From NCBI GenBank assembly GCA_964344185.1, contig CAYFMN010000019.1, positions 1-64,000 of the forward strand: 64,000 bases of DNA, read 5' to 3'. The DNA is from JAJDAT01 sp964344185 (GTDB lineage Bacteria; Nitrospinota; Nitrospinia; Nitrospinales; JAJDAT01). Numbering within the stretch: the first letter of the stretch is position 1; each line of letters starts with the position of its first letter. The notes under the pieces are model-generated. The model was not told where the DNA came from and did no database searches. It worked only from the letters and a program-made list of their open reading frames with translations. Shown here one piece after another: positions 52,836-62,724 of this stretch. The position numbers and the translations under genes are program-made.

Positions 52836-54235
52836 TGCCTGGGTAGCAACTTTCACTACGGAAGATCTATTTTAAAAATATTTTCTTTTTTTAACCGTCC
52901 TGTTTATAGGGAAAGGTCGCATTCATTTTAATGAAGAACCGGAATTTGGTCTTGGCGGGAAATCAGCTCGGCAAAATCTCCCAGCTTGTTTTGTAAAACT
53001 TTTTGGTAAAACTCGGGTAAACGGTTCGAACGCCCCTCATGAAACTTTCGAAATTCCGAGTTTGTTTTCAACATGTCTCGGATTCGCCGCATCTCTTTCA
53101 AATCCTGGCGCAAATAAAACGTGCGAACCATATAAACAACCTTTAACGCGACTGGAGACTCAGATAAAAATCGTTTCGCGAGCGTTACTTTATCGCCAAT
53201 CAAAGAGTACATATCAATTAGATGTTCGTAAAACTCAACAGGCGAATAATTCTTCATGACGGTCACCACATAGGGCTGATAATAAAAGGAAAACGGCATA
53301 GCCGTTAATACTCTGCCTTCGGCCATAAGATTTTCGAACAGTGGCGTTTCTCCGAATGGCATGGGAATATGGACGGTAGACCAAACATTGGGAAGGCTGC
53401 GAATAAAGTCTTTTGTAAGTTCTGCAGGTTCCCGGCCTTTATCGACATCAACTCCAAAAATAAAATTTGCCTGGGAGTCTACAACAAATTCTCGAAGCAA
53501 TTTAAAATGACTGACTACTTGTTCCAATTTCTCCCGGCCTGTTTTAGCGCCCGTCCCGGCCTTACTGGAATAATCCAACCAGGATTCTATTCCCGGAGCG
53601 ATGTAGGCGCAATTTGTTTCCCGCAAACGGTGCAACCGTGAGGGTTTGAGAATGGAAAGGGAACTTTCCATCAAATATCGGTTCCTGCCTTTTTTGGGTA
53701 AGGATTCCAACACCTGCATGATTTCATCAAATCGGACGGCGAAGTTAGGATCATGGTACATCACCATAACTTCGGGAAAGTTTTCCGCAAGAAATTTTAA
53801 ATCTGCTTCCAACCGTTCAAGAGACAAAGGTATATAATCTTTGTTCCAATCAGTGCAGAAGTCGCAGAGGTAGGGGCATCCCACACTCGATAATAAAGAG
53901 GCGCAACTTGTTAAACCAGGTCGTCCGCGGACAAAAGCCGCCTTGGAAATTTCCGGTAATCGCTCTTCTACGGTCGGAACATCTAATAAAGGACGATCAC
54001 TGGAAACGATCATAGGCGGATCAAATCGGTTTTTAAGAATATCTTCAATAAGGACCTTGTCGCAATCTTTAACCACTAAATCGAAAAAACGCAGGCAGTC
54101 TTTCGGAAATGATTTGGCATGGGGGCCTCCGATAATCGTCCGAGTTTTTTCTTTACGGAAAAGTTTTGCTAAGGCATAAGCCAGGGCGCTTGCTTGCGTG
54201 AATGCAGAAATGAAAACGACATCGAGATCGTTTGG

Positions 54236-54332
54236 AAGCAAATNNNNNNNNNNTCCTCCAAGCGGCCTTGCCGTTCCCAGTTAAGTTTGCTGTTTGGCAC
54301 GCTGGGTTTAGGTTGCCATTTTTAAAGCAAAT
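54236..54332. mobile_element. Insertion with 8-bp target duplication, partly lost in an assembly gap
   Basis: AAGCAAAT occurs at 54236-54243 and again at 54325-54332. Between them are the ten Ns (54244-54253) and 71 bases (54254-54324) unlike the gene. The gap touches the first repeat exactly, as expected when a multi-copy insertion sequence is collapsed by the assembler. IS family not identified; 8-bp duplications occur in several families. Confidence 0.7.
54244..54253. other. Assembly gap (10 N)
   Basis: Placeholder directly adjacent to the 8-bp repeat; probably replaces the bulk of the inserted element. Confidence 0.95.
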
Positions 54333-54724
54333 TTTTTGGATTTTTTTGGCCATAAAAAGTGGAATAAAATACTTCGTGCCCGAGTTGTTTGCACCAGACA
54401 GCGACGGCTTGTGGAATGGTGCCATAATATTGTTTTCTGAAATAAAATCCATGCAGAGATTCAACCCAATTTTTTGAGACAGTATCGGAAATCAATTCTA
54501 AAACACCGACTTTCATTTCGAACACCTCAATTTTTTCTAGTTCGATTTGTTGAGTATCTTAGCATATTCATGCCGAAAGCTCATTTTTGGCCCGGCCCCG
54601 GTTCATCCGCTTTTACTTTTGTTCCTGAACCTTGCCGTTTCCGGATTTACCTTTATTAGATTATTTCAAACCCAGCGTATTTTCCTTGATTGTAATAATT
54701 TATTTTGGTAAGAAACAAATGAGG

Positions 54725-54827
54725 ATTTTTTATTCGAAAAAATAACGAATCTGTTTCCCGTAGCGCTCATTTTCCAATTAACTCCTCTCCATTTAGCCCA
54801 AATTAACTTGGTTTTCGAATAAAAAAT
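54725..54827. repeat. 16-bp perfect inverted repeat in intergenic region
   Basis: ATTTTTTATTCGAAAA at 54725-54740 and its exact reverse complement at 54812-54827, 71 bases apart, within the 390-base gap 54517-54905. No coding frame lies between the arms. Confidence 0.75.
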
Positions 54828-54905
54828 ACTGATTACTCAAACGCCGAGCATTGAGTGATTTCAGGATTTCTTTTAAAGCAAAGACCTCTAAAAAGGAGCT
54901 TTTTT

Positions 54906-55454
54906 ATGGCTGAGGAAATGGTTCCAGAAGCAAGCGAAATGGAAGAAAGCGCTTCAACCGATACTGGCCATGGGCCGACTTACAGAATCGGACTACGTCA
55001 CCTGCCTAGCGGAAAACGGCGAAATGAAGCGGTTACCGTCGACTTAAACCAGGAAAGCGCTACCGCAGTCTTTTTAATTTCGATCTATGAATTCTCACAC
55101 CATCCCACTATCGATAAGGCGAAAGCGATTTTAGACACTTTCGACGATAAGTTCACCGCGCGATATCTTAAGCACACCAAAAGGAAAATGAAACAGTGTT
55201 CCGAAGCATTGACAAGAATGGAGGAAATAATTCAGCGGCGAGAAAAAGATCATGTGCATCATTTGGATCGTAAATTTTTTGATCCGCTTCTCAGGAAGCT
55301 ATTTGGCCATGCCAATCACGGTTTTACAGTTACCGCGCTGGGCGATACGGACCATCTAAAACTAAATTCCGATAAAGCGATAAAAATCAGGAACTATTTA
55401 CGTAAGAAATTGCACTCCGCGTTTCATAATCTATCAAAATTGGGTTTAACCTAA
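54906..55454 (+). CDS. Hypothetical cytoplasmic protein
   Basis: 182 residues, no membrane segment. An acidic N-terminus (MAEEMVPEASEMEESASTD) is followed by a mixed region (YRIGLRHLPSGKRRNEAVTV) and a basic helical C-terminal half. AAGGAG at 54893-54898 before the ATG at 54906 makes a good start, so the gene is probably real. No family recognised. Convergent with the MHYT-SpoIIE gene. Confidence 0.7.
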   Translation: MAEEMVPEASEMEESASTDTGHGPTYRIGLRHLPSGKRRNEAVTVDLNQESATAVFLISIYEFSHHPTIDKAKAILDTFDDKFTARYLKHTKRKMKQCSEALTRMEEIIQRREKDHVHHLDRKFFDPLLRKLFGHANHGFTVTALGDTDHLKLNSDKAIKIRNYLRKKLHSAFHNLSKLGLT

Positions 55455-55478
55455 GAGTATCCGTTGATTTTATGTTGT

Positions 55479-57052
55479 TTATTTAACTTTTAAGGCTAAA
55501 CAAGTTAAATCATCAAAAGATTCTAAAGAATTGACGAATTGTTTAATACTTTTTTCTAGATGATCAATTAATTTGTTCGGGTCATCGTCGTTTTGTGAAA
55601 TAACATACTGAAGTCTTTCTAAGCCGAATTGGTCTTTTTGGAGGTTTTGAGGCTCGGTTACGCCATCAGTATAAGCAAAAATTAACTGGCCGGGTTTTAG
55701 TTGAATATCTTCTTTGGAAAAATGACTGTTAGGGAGGATACCTAGTGGAGGGCCATGCGCTTTCCCTTTTTCGAAAATGGTTCTATCCTGATTCTTAACA
55801 AGTAATCCAGGGTGTCCGGCATTACTGATGGTTAGAGTTTTTTCTTTCATATTTAGCCTACAGAAGATTGCTGTTGCAAACATACCTCCTTCCGATCTTT
55901 TGAAAAGACGTTCGTTTATTTGTTTCATAATTAATTCAGGTTCATGATAACTTTGGGAAATATACCGAAAGTCGCTAACCAGCTTTGCCATATAAAGCGC
56001 TGCTTTAACCCCTTTACCAGAAACGTCTCCTAATAGAATCCCTAATTGATTATTCCCCAATGGTATAAAATCATAAAAATCTCCGCCTACCGTGCGTGCG
56101 GGTATTGTCTTTGCCGATATTTGATAGTCTGGAAAATGCGGAGCCTTTTCCGGTAAAAAACCTTTTTGTACCAGCGCGGCATATTCGATTGCCTGGGAGA
56201 GCGCGCGGTCCAACTCTTTGTTTTTTTCATTTAATTCTTTGGTACGGTCGGCAACTTTTTGTTCCAGAACCATGGTTATTTTTTCAAGAGTTCTAATTTT
56301 TGTTTGCGCCAATGCCGTTAAAATTCCTATTGCCAGAATAACAAGGGTAACAACGGATACGCCTCCAGCTAAAATTCTTTGATTGGTTTGAATCGCCAAG
56401 GGTAAAAGGAGATTGTGATTAGGAATAAATTGAACGGCTTCCATACCAGAGTAATGCATCCCCGCCACGGCCAATCCTAGAATAAGAGAACTAAATAGTT
56501 TTATAGAGAAACTTTTAAGTCCGGGTTGATTTCCAAATTGAGTCACAACTGCAAGGGCGGCCCAAGAAGCCGCTATGGCATGATGATAGATAATCCAACC
56601 CAGCGAAAATCATAATTCATTTTGGCGGCAACAATCATGGCCTGCATACCCGTGTAATGCATGAAAGCGATTCCTGTTCCTAGTACTAACGCCCCCAAAT
56701 AAATTCTCTCTTTGTTAAAACTTTTTCCATGAATGGTAAAAATGGCGAAACCCGCTCCTGCCATAGAAATTAGAAGCGATAATAATGTTATAAATAAATC
56801 ATAGCTGATGGGTAAAGGGAGCTGGAAAGCGATCATACCTATAAAATGCATAGACCAAATGCCGCCGCCTAATGTGAACCCCAGGCTCAGAAGCCAGTAT
56901 TTTTTGTTTTTCGGTTCAGATTCTTTTATGCACTCAACTAGATATAGCGCAGTTAAAGAGGCAAACACGGCAACTGCGTATGAAAGAATTATTAATCCCC
57001 AGTGATAGTTCCCTGTTAATGTTGTGGGGTTAATATTTTGGAGTTGATCCAT
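55479..57052 (-). pseudogene. MHYT-domain membrane protein with SpoIIE/PP2C phosphatase, frameshifted
   Basis: One gene in two frames. From ATG 57052 seven membrane segments with MHFIGM and MHYTGM motifs lead to WVGLSIIMP and a stop; in another frame the text resumes AIAASWAALAVVTQF with MHYSGM, a coiled coil (LEQKVADRTKELNEKNKELD) and a SpoIIE-type phosphatase domain (TVGGDFYDF, LLGDVSGKGVKAAL, FAYTDGVTE). Restoring one G near 56577-56579 (ATG GCC for ATGCC) joins them as SIIMAIAASWAAL. MHYT is thought to sense small ligands such as O2, CO or NO through copper. The frameshift is either real or an assembly error. About 520 residues when joined. Confidence 0.85.
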
Positions 57053-57262
57053 TATCTAATTCTTGAGTAATGGTGGGGTTAAAATTATATTTTATAAAGA
57101 AGGTTAATTCTGGGTATATTATAATGGATTGTATTTAAAGTAATATTTTATGTTTGTACAAATGCTGCTTACTCATTTTAAATTAATCAACCCTATTCAA
57201 ATAAAATAAATGTTTATTGTTCGGATGGAGAAGCTTCCGGTTTGCAAATATGTTTATTTTCA

Positions 57263-57928
57263 ATGCTAATAGATCGAATGGTAAGATTTTTCATTTGCCT
57301 GCTAACGACGGGTTTTCTTTTTGTCCATGAAGTTATCGCAGGCGAGGCGGCCGATTCCCAGTACTGGCATGAAACGGTTTTTAAAAAAAGTTTCGAAAAT
57401 AACTTAGGCGTTTTTTTGAAGGCCGAGCAATGGTTGTTTGATGATATGAGCCGTTTGGCCTTGTATAACTTCGCTCCGGGAGTTTTTATTCGGGCTTTAC
57501 CGTATCTTGATCTAGAACTCAACTACCGTTATCAAACCCTTAGAGAAACAACGACAAGAAACCGGGAACATCGAATTGAAATTGTTCCGATTCTCAAATA
57601 TGAATGGGGAGTCTATCAAATTTCCCTGCGCAACCGGTTGGAACTCAGGAGTGTTGACGGCGACAGCAGTCTTAGACTGCGGGAAAGGTTGAAGCTCAAA
57701 AAGAATTTTGACTGGTTAGGAATGAACTTTGCCCTTTTCGTTTCCGACGAAATTTTTTACGACTCCAATCCCGACGATTTTAACCAAAACAGAGCCAAGT
57801 TGGGTTTTTCAAAGTCGATATGGCCGAATATCAACTTGGATGTCTATTATATGTACTTTCGTCAAGAGAGAAAAAACGATTGGTTCACGGCAAACGTCCT
57901 GGGAACCTATTTGTCGGTGTCATTTTAA
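57263..57928 (+). CDS. DUF2490 outer-membrane beta-barrel-like protein
   Basis: 221 residues with a signal peptide (hydrophobic to about residue 26, ending IAGEA). The rest alternates in short amphipathic strands typical of DUF2490: FLKAEQWLFDDMSRLALYNF, LELNYRYQTLRETTTRNREH, ISLRNRLELRSVD, and a final YYMYFRQERKNDWFTANVLG strand ending in F. The family is predicted to sit in the outer membrane; role unknown. Start uncertain: ATG 57263 or 57278, no clear ribosome binding site. Confidence 0.78.
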   Translation: MLIDRMVRFFICLLTTGFLFVHEVIAGEAADSQYWHETVFKKSFENNLGVFLKAEQWLFDDMSRLALYNFAPGVFIRALPYLDLELNYRYQTLRETTTRNREHRIEIVPILKYEWGVYQISLRNRLELRSVDGDSSLRLRERLKLKKNFDWLGMNFALFVSDEIFYDSNPDDFNQNRAKLGFSKSIWPNINLDVYYMYFRQERKNDWFTANVLGTYLSVSF

Positions 57929-58040
57929 CTGATAGAATGCGTTAGTTTTTTCTAAATTTCCTGATTTTGCGGACAAATAAAAGTATTTCATTTTGTGCAA
58001 AAAATTAAGGGACACCTTTGAAAGTTTTACAATTTAAGCC

Positions 58041-58077
58041 AAGGGTTTACGGAGCTACCCGTAAACCCTTTTTTTGT
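58041..58077 (+). terminator. Intrinsic terminator
   Basis: AAGGGTTTACGG at 58041-58052 pairs perfectly with CCGTAAACCCTT at 58059-58070, followed by Ts. It is 110 bases after the DUF2490 stop. The remainder of the 57929-58267 gap contains no gene that I can see. Confidence 0.85.
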
Positions 58078-58267
58078 TTTTGGCTAGCGGTGTGGCTAGC
58101 ATTTGCTTCAACAACAAAGGCCCGTAGTTCATTTTGGATATTTCTTCCAAGAAATGGAAGGTAGGTTCGTTATAGATGTTAAGTAGATCGCCAAGAGTTT
58201 TTGGCTTATAGAATTTGGATGGATTTTCCTTGGAAACTTATTTTTGAAATTAATAAAAAACAGTAAA

Positions 58268-59947
58268 TTAGCCATTGGGAGGAAGAAATGAGTTTTCTAT
58301 TTTCTTTTTGTTTTTGTACTTCCTTTCCAATACTTTTTTTCCGCCCATTGATTCACTTAATTTTAATATTCCAAGGTTTTGCGACTGTTCTGTTCCAAGT
58401 TGATAGGCTTTTTGTAATAAATCATCCTTACTGCAATTGGGGTTTTTAGTAAGCCAGATTAACAAATTTCTAAAAAGAGGAAACGCTACCGACATACGTG
58501 AAATTTCATTAATGGTTAAAGACAAAAATGATTCTTTTAATGAAAAAATAATTTCCGCTTGCTTTAAGAAATCACGCACCATTAAATCGTATCCCCAATG
58601 TAATATTTCTCCATTTTCATTCAAAATTCCTAAGGAAATGTCGGTTAAAAAATTACAATGCGGGAGATACTCAAGAAAAAGGGCGTCCCAAGTGTCAAAA
58701 AAAATGGTGTCAAACTTTTTTTTCGTTTGTGAAATATAATCCTCGATTGTTGAATGAACAATCGAAATTTTATCTAAATTTTCAAAAGGAGTCGCTTTCC
58801 AGGTATTTTTTATTAATTGAATATTCCCCAAATTTTTTTCTACTATAAGGACTGATTTGATTTGAGGTAATGAAACGGTATATTGAGGAAATATTCCCAA
58901 ACCCAAACCGGCGCACAAAACGTTTCCGTGACTTCGTTTTGCCGCTTCCCACATCATTAACCTCTCCTGCATAGAATCGGTCATCCAGAGTGTATGACCG
59001 ATGTTGGTTGTGTTTTCTGGTTTGCAAATAAATTTACGTTTTACCCAGTTAAAAAAACTTCCGGAATGGATTTTGTGAAGGCTCACCATTTCAGGTTGCT
59101 TGTCAATTGAAACAAAGTCTCCATAGATATCGTTTATTTGCGGTTTTGTTTTCAAAATAAGGAGATTTGGAGGATATTCCCCCTCTTCGGGTATTACTAA
59201 AGGAAGATCCAATATTTTTAAATCGAATCGATCATCCTGCCAGGATTGATCTTTAAAAGTATTTTGAGAAGATAATCGCATTTTGATCGCTTTTTGAGGA
59301 ATCCGATTTGTGGTATAAGAAGCTCCTTGCTTCCACAAATGGCTTAGAGCCTCAGATATCATTAGGGAGGAGAAGTTTGCTTTTAATTTTTCCGAAAAAC
59401 ATGAAACTATTTCTTTTGCTTGAATGAGTTTCCTAAATGTAAGAGCCTTATTTTTTATACGGCTTGGAGTGATGTTGTTAGGTTGTTGTCGACAAAGGTT
59501 CGTATTAAAGCCTTTTAAAGCGATTTGAGATCTACAGCTAATAGGTCTAACTGGGTAGATCGAGCAGGAACTATCTTTAAGAAAAGGACACTCCATTCCT
59601 CCGGCTTCGGAAAACTTGCGATCCGATTCGCATAACCCTAGATTCCTCCATTTTTTCAGCGTTGAAGTGTTGGATTCAACTCTCAACCTCAAACGTTCTT
59701 GTTCCTTTAGAGAAAAATGAGTCGTCATATAATCAATGATGAGCATAGCCTCAGATAATGTACAGACCTTCATAGTGAAACAACAATGAGAGCATTTGTC
59801 GCGGCAAAGTATAGAATCTTTCTTAGCTTTCGGCAAAAGCAGAAAATTGAGTTGTTTTTCCCAGGATTCAATTGCGAATCTGCCAATAGAAAGTAATTGA
59901 CTGAACCAATCTGATTGGTAAGAACTTTTAATATTTGATTTATCCAT
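58268..59947 (-). CDS. Fusion of YkgJ-type metal-binding domain with spermidine-synthase-like methyltransferase fold
   Basis: 559 residues. The N-terminal part is a YkgJ/CxxCxxCC zinc- or iron-chelating domain: C48, C52, C55 and C56 in CRDKCSHCC, C120 in MECPFL, C128 and C138 in CSIYPVRPISC. A linker region follows, then a Rossmann domain (about 335-470) like spermidine synthase: NVLCAGLGLGIFPQY, VLIVEKNLGNIQLIKNTW, and DTIFFDTWDALFLEYLPH. YkgJ domains are often next to or fused with other enzymes and may modify or bind metal/protein targets; this fusion is not one I recognise. AT-rich; single gene. Confidence 0.78.
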   Translation of the reverse strand: MDKSNIKSSYQSDWFSQLLSIGRFAIESWEKQLNFLLLPKAKKDSILCRDKCSHCCFTMKVCTLSEAMLIIDYMTTHFSLKEQERLRLRVESNTSTLKKWRNLGLCESDRKFSEAGGMECPFLKDSSCSIYPVRPISCRSQIALKGFNTNLCRQQPNNITPSRIKNKALTFRKLIQAKEIVSCFSEKLKANFSSLMISEALSHLWKQGASYTTNRIPQKAIKMRLSSQNTFKDQSWQDDRFDLKILDLPLVIPEEGEYPPNLLILKTKPQINDIYGDFVSIDKQPEMVSLHKIHSGSFFNWVKRKFICKPENTTNIGHTLWMTDSMQERLMMWEAAKRSHGNVLCAGLGLGIFPQYTVSLPQIKSVLIVEKNLGNIQLIKNTWKATPFENLDKISIVHSTIEDYISQTKKKFDTIFFDTWDALFLEYLPHCNFLTDISLGILNENGEILHWGYDLMVRDFLKQAEIIFSLKESFLSLTINEISRMSVAFPLFRNLLIWLTKNPNCSKDDLLQKAYQLGTEQSQNLGILKLSESMGGKKVLERKYKNKKKIENSFLPPNG

Positions 59948-60264
59948 ATTTAGCGCTCAAGCAAAAAAGAAGGAGTGCTGAGTTCCATGCGGAAGCAAAA
60001 CTCCGCAGATTTCACACGCGATTGCGGACATCAAGCAAAAAACTAAAAAAACTTAAAATTAATAAACTGAAGATTCATTTTTACGAACTCAGATTTATTG
60101 TTACCAACCACCAGTAGCCAATAATTGCTAAATATCCTAATCACGAATATGTAAAATCGGACAATAAGCTATTCTTATCGATAAAATATAGATTGAATAA
60201 ATTAAGCGTCTATTTATGGGGAATTGTTGCGAAGAGATTTTCTCTATTTATTAATTCCACTCCC
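59948..60264. other. Intergenic region, nothing identified
   Basis: About 317 bases between two minus-strand genes; no coding frame with a credible start, no RNA or terminator recognised. Confidence 0.4.
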
Positions 60265-61791
60265 CTAAGAAGTAACCTTCAACGTTTTCATCAAATCCTT
60301 ATAATCTTGAATATTATCAACCTTATACTCGCCAGAAGAGGGTTTTGGAAAATAATAATCCAAAAGTTTAGAACGGTCCGATCCTGTAATAACGACGATT
60401 GATGTTTCATTTGTTGGGATCATTCCAGATAAAATTAATTTTTTTGCTCCCGCCCATTCAAGACCGCCGGCGTGCTCTGTTCCATGAAGAGCTAATGAGG
60501 ATTTATTAAACTCACACGTGCCCCGTTCGATTTCCATATCGTCAAGCAGGCATCCTCCTCCATTATTTTCAATAGCATATCTAAGCGGAACATCGGCGTC
60601 CCCTGGATATCCAATGAGTAACGAGTCTGCAATACTCTTGGGGTTCTTTACAAACTTTGGGTTAGAGTCTTTTTTCATTGCCGAAGAAACTACCGTATCG
60701 CAACCTTCAGGTTGAACAATCCAAAGTTTCATTTTTATCTTTTTATCAATAAGTTTCAGGATTTTTAATTCATTAAATGCTTCAACCACACTGGACGAAG
60801 ACGTTCCTCCAGCTAAAGCCATAATGACATTAAAAGTTTCGGGTAATTGCCAGTTCATTTGTTCGGCAATTTCATACATTAAAGTTTTAGCTCCATTTTT
60901 ATATCGAGGTCTTAAATTAACGTTAACCGTTAAGAGCCCAGGATAATAGTCGTAGAGTTGGGTCAACATGGCATTAATTTGGTCAAAATTACCAGCGCGG
61001 ATAATTTCTCCGTTGGGGGAGCCGTCTTTTAGTAAAAGAGCTTTCCTCATAGCGGAATATTTTTCTTCGGCTAAATCGTCCGGAACAAAAACCTGAGCTT
61101 TAAAGCCGCAACGTTTAGCGTGTTCCAAAGTTGCAATGGCAAGGTTTCCGGTTGAAGCGCAACCAATTCGAATTGAATTTCGGATATTTTTTGAAGCGGG
61201 ATTGCTCGATAGGGCATTCCAATGAATCAAGTCTTCGATAGCGGATATGGCTGTAGACGTAACTCTGTCTTTATAGCTTCCGCTTATTAGACTTTCGCCT
61301 TCTAATTTAAAACGAAGGTTTTCGGAAGAAATTCCGGCTTTTTGCGCCAAAAGTGGGCTTTTAACTAATGGGGTTCCACCTGATTGAGAAAGAGTATATG
61401 CCGGGTGGGCTATTCCAATAGGCATTAATAGATAACGAAGCAAGTGGTTAACCTCATTTCCAAAGCCCTTTATAACCGTTTTTAATACTTCTCCTTTTAA
61501 CGGCCAATTTTCGCAATCAAAATTTATGTCAAGTTTGCCTAGATCTATTGAATTATCTTCGCAAAGAAAAACATTTTTTAGGATGGAATGTTGATGTCGA
61601 GGATTTTCTCTGCAATTCAAAGACGAAAATTCGATGAGTAATAATTCTTTGATTTTTGAAATTTGATCTAGCTGAAGTAAGCAATTAATTCTTTTACCGT
61701 CTAATATTTGGTTCCATATAGAGGAAAGCTCATTAGAGCGACTTCTTTTTTTTGAGGTTATTTCGACAATGCGCTTAAAGGAACGACTCAT
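60265..61791 (-). CDS. Threonine synthase-like PLP-dependent enzyme
   Basis: 508 residues of the tryptophan-synthase-beta fold. The PLP lysine is in ISGSYKDRVTS (about 168-178), with the substrate loop GCASTGNLAIATLEHAKRCG and the phosphate-binding glycine loop ALAGGTSSSS (about 329-338). A 110-residue N-terminal extension with no recognised motif precedes the family core. It resembles ThrC (O-phosphohomoserine to threonine) more than cysteine synthase, by size and the GTSS loop, but no homoserine genes are near, so the reaction is not certain. Confidence 0.8.
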   Translation of the reverse strand: MSRSFKRIVEITSKKRSRSNELSSIWNQILDGKRINCLLQLDQISKIKELLLIEFSSLNCRENPRHQHSILKNVFLCEDNSIDLGKLDINFDCENWPLKGEVLKTVIKGFGNEVNHLLRYLLMPIGIAHPAYTLSQSGGTPLVKSPLLAQKAGISSENLRFKLEGESLISGSYKDRVTSTAISAIEDLIHWNALSSNPASKNIRNSIRIGCASTGNLAIATLEHAKRCGFKAQVFVPDDLAEEKYSAMRKALLLKDGSPNGEIIRAGNFDQINAMLTQLYDYYPGLLTVNVNLRPRYKNGAKTLMYEIAEQMNWQLPETFNVIMALAGGTSSSSVVEAFNELKILKLIDKKIKMKLWIVQPEGCDTVVSSAMKKDSNPKFVKNPKSIADSLLIGYPGDADVPLRYAIENNGGGCLLDDMEIERGTCEFNKSSLALHGTEHAGGLEWAGAKKLILSGMIPTNETSIVVITGSDRSKLLDYYFPKPSSGEYKVDNIQDYKDLMKTLKVTS

Positions 61792-61836
61792 ATGAAAATT
61801 TAGTTTAATTACGAAACTATTAATCGACGCCTAAAC

Positions 61837-62157
61837 TTATTTTTGAATAAGATCAATGGACGCTTTTGATGGAAATGGGCGATTTTTTTGTTCATCAAAA
61901 AATAGAAGGTTGCGACATGTTTTAAATTTTTTAAAACTTCCGGATCGTATATCACCGCTCCTCCCCGAAGGGATTACCTCCATTTTTAAATAACCGTGTA
62001 AATAGAACTTCCTAACAAACTCATTTCTTTTTCCATTGTTAAATTTGAAAGCTGGTGGATAAAAAACGAAGAGCAGGCGCTGAATGTATTCATTGATCTG
62101 ATTTTGCTTAAATTTACCAATATTGATTTTAGAAGCGGTTAAACAAAAACGGGCTCT
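61837..62157 (-). other. Open frame without a normal start, possible gene remnant
   Basis: A frame on the minus strand stays open from 62157 to TAA 61837-61839 (about 106 codons) and reads like protein (FKQNQINEYIQRLLFVFYPP, then GKRNEFVRKFYLHGY). The only in-frame ATG (61983) would give 48 residues. It could be a decayed gene in the 347-base gap. Confidence 0.3.
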
Positions 62158-62609
62158 TTAAAAATGTATGTGTTTTTTGTTTTCCAAATGATTTTTATTT
62201 CTTCAGGAAGTCTAGTTTTTTTATCTAAACGTGAATGTTTTAATTGTTCCAGAGTTAAATGTCTGGCAAACCTAAGATCCGCTCCCCTTAAATCTGTATC
62301 CCTGAAACGAGCCCAACGAAAAGTTGCCTCCGTGAGATTGGCAAATTTGAAATTAGTTTCCTGTAAATCAGCCCAGGTCAGATCGACATTATTTAAATTG
62401 GCCGACTCTAAATCCGCTAGGTTTAGCTTCGCGCCTCTCAAATTAGCTAAACCAAAATTCACTTTGGTTAATTTGGAGCCGGTCAAATTAGTTTGAAAAA
62501 GTTGGGCTTTAAAAAAATTAACTCCTATCATATTCCTTTCGCTAAGATTGACTCCACTCAGATTAACTCCCTCTAAATCGATCAAGTGGTTTGAGTTTCG
62601 GATTGACAT
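62139..62609 (-). CDS. Pentapeptide repeat protein
   Basis: 156 residues. About 16 tandem pentapeptides A(D/N)LxX or similar (GVNLSGVNLSERNMIGVNFF, then FGLANLRGAKLNLADLESAN) make a right-handed beta-helix over residues 14-120. A short C-terminal helix follows. Function unknown; other members bind gyrase or act in many settings. The C-terminal end overlaps the start of a frame on the same strand. Confidence 0.9.
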   Translation of the reverse strand: MSIRNSNHLIDLEGVNLSGVNLSERNMIGVNFFKAQLFQTNLTGSKLTKVNFGLANLRGAKLNLADLESANLNNVDLTWADLQETNFKFANLTEATFRWARFRDTDLRGADLRFARHLTLEQLKHSRLDKKTRLPEEIKIIWKTKNTYIFKEPVFV

Positions 62610-62724
62610 ATTAAAATAAGATAACTAGATAGAAAATTATTATATTTATTAAAATATATTTAATTTAAAAAACTAAAAAAACATTTACTATTTAGGCCGT
62701 TAAAATTAAATTTTATCTAAATTG

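Larger units (their letters stand above)
52928..54516 (-). pseudogene. B12-binding-domain radical SAM protein, interrupted by an insertion
   Basis: The N-terminal part is encoded from ATG 54516 (GAGGTG ribosome binding site) and reads MKVGVLELISDTVSKNWVES, ending in NPKNLL before a stop. After the insertion at 54244-54324 the same protein resumes as LLPNDLDVVFISAFTQASAL and runs to 52928. The C-terminal part has IIGGPHAKSF of the B12-binding region and the radical SAM cluster C-x3-C-x2-C in GCPYLCDFC. The full protein would be about 500 residues. Removing the insertion and one copy of the 8-bp repeat restores an unbroken frame (NPKNLLPNDLD). Substrate unknown. Confidence 0.85.

Noticed and set aside
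54153..54464. A frame spanning the gap at 54244 as the start of the radical SAM protein
   Set aside because: It reads through the inserted bases and placeholder Ns; the frame from 54516 matches the B12-binding N-terminus instead.
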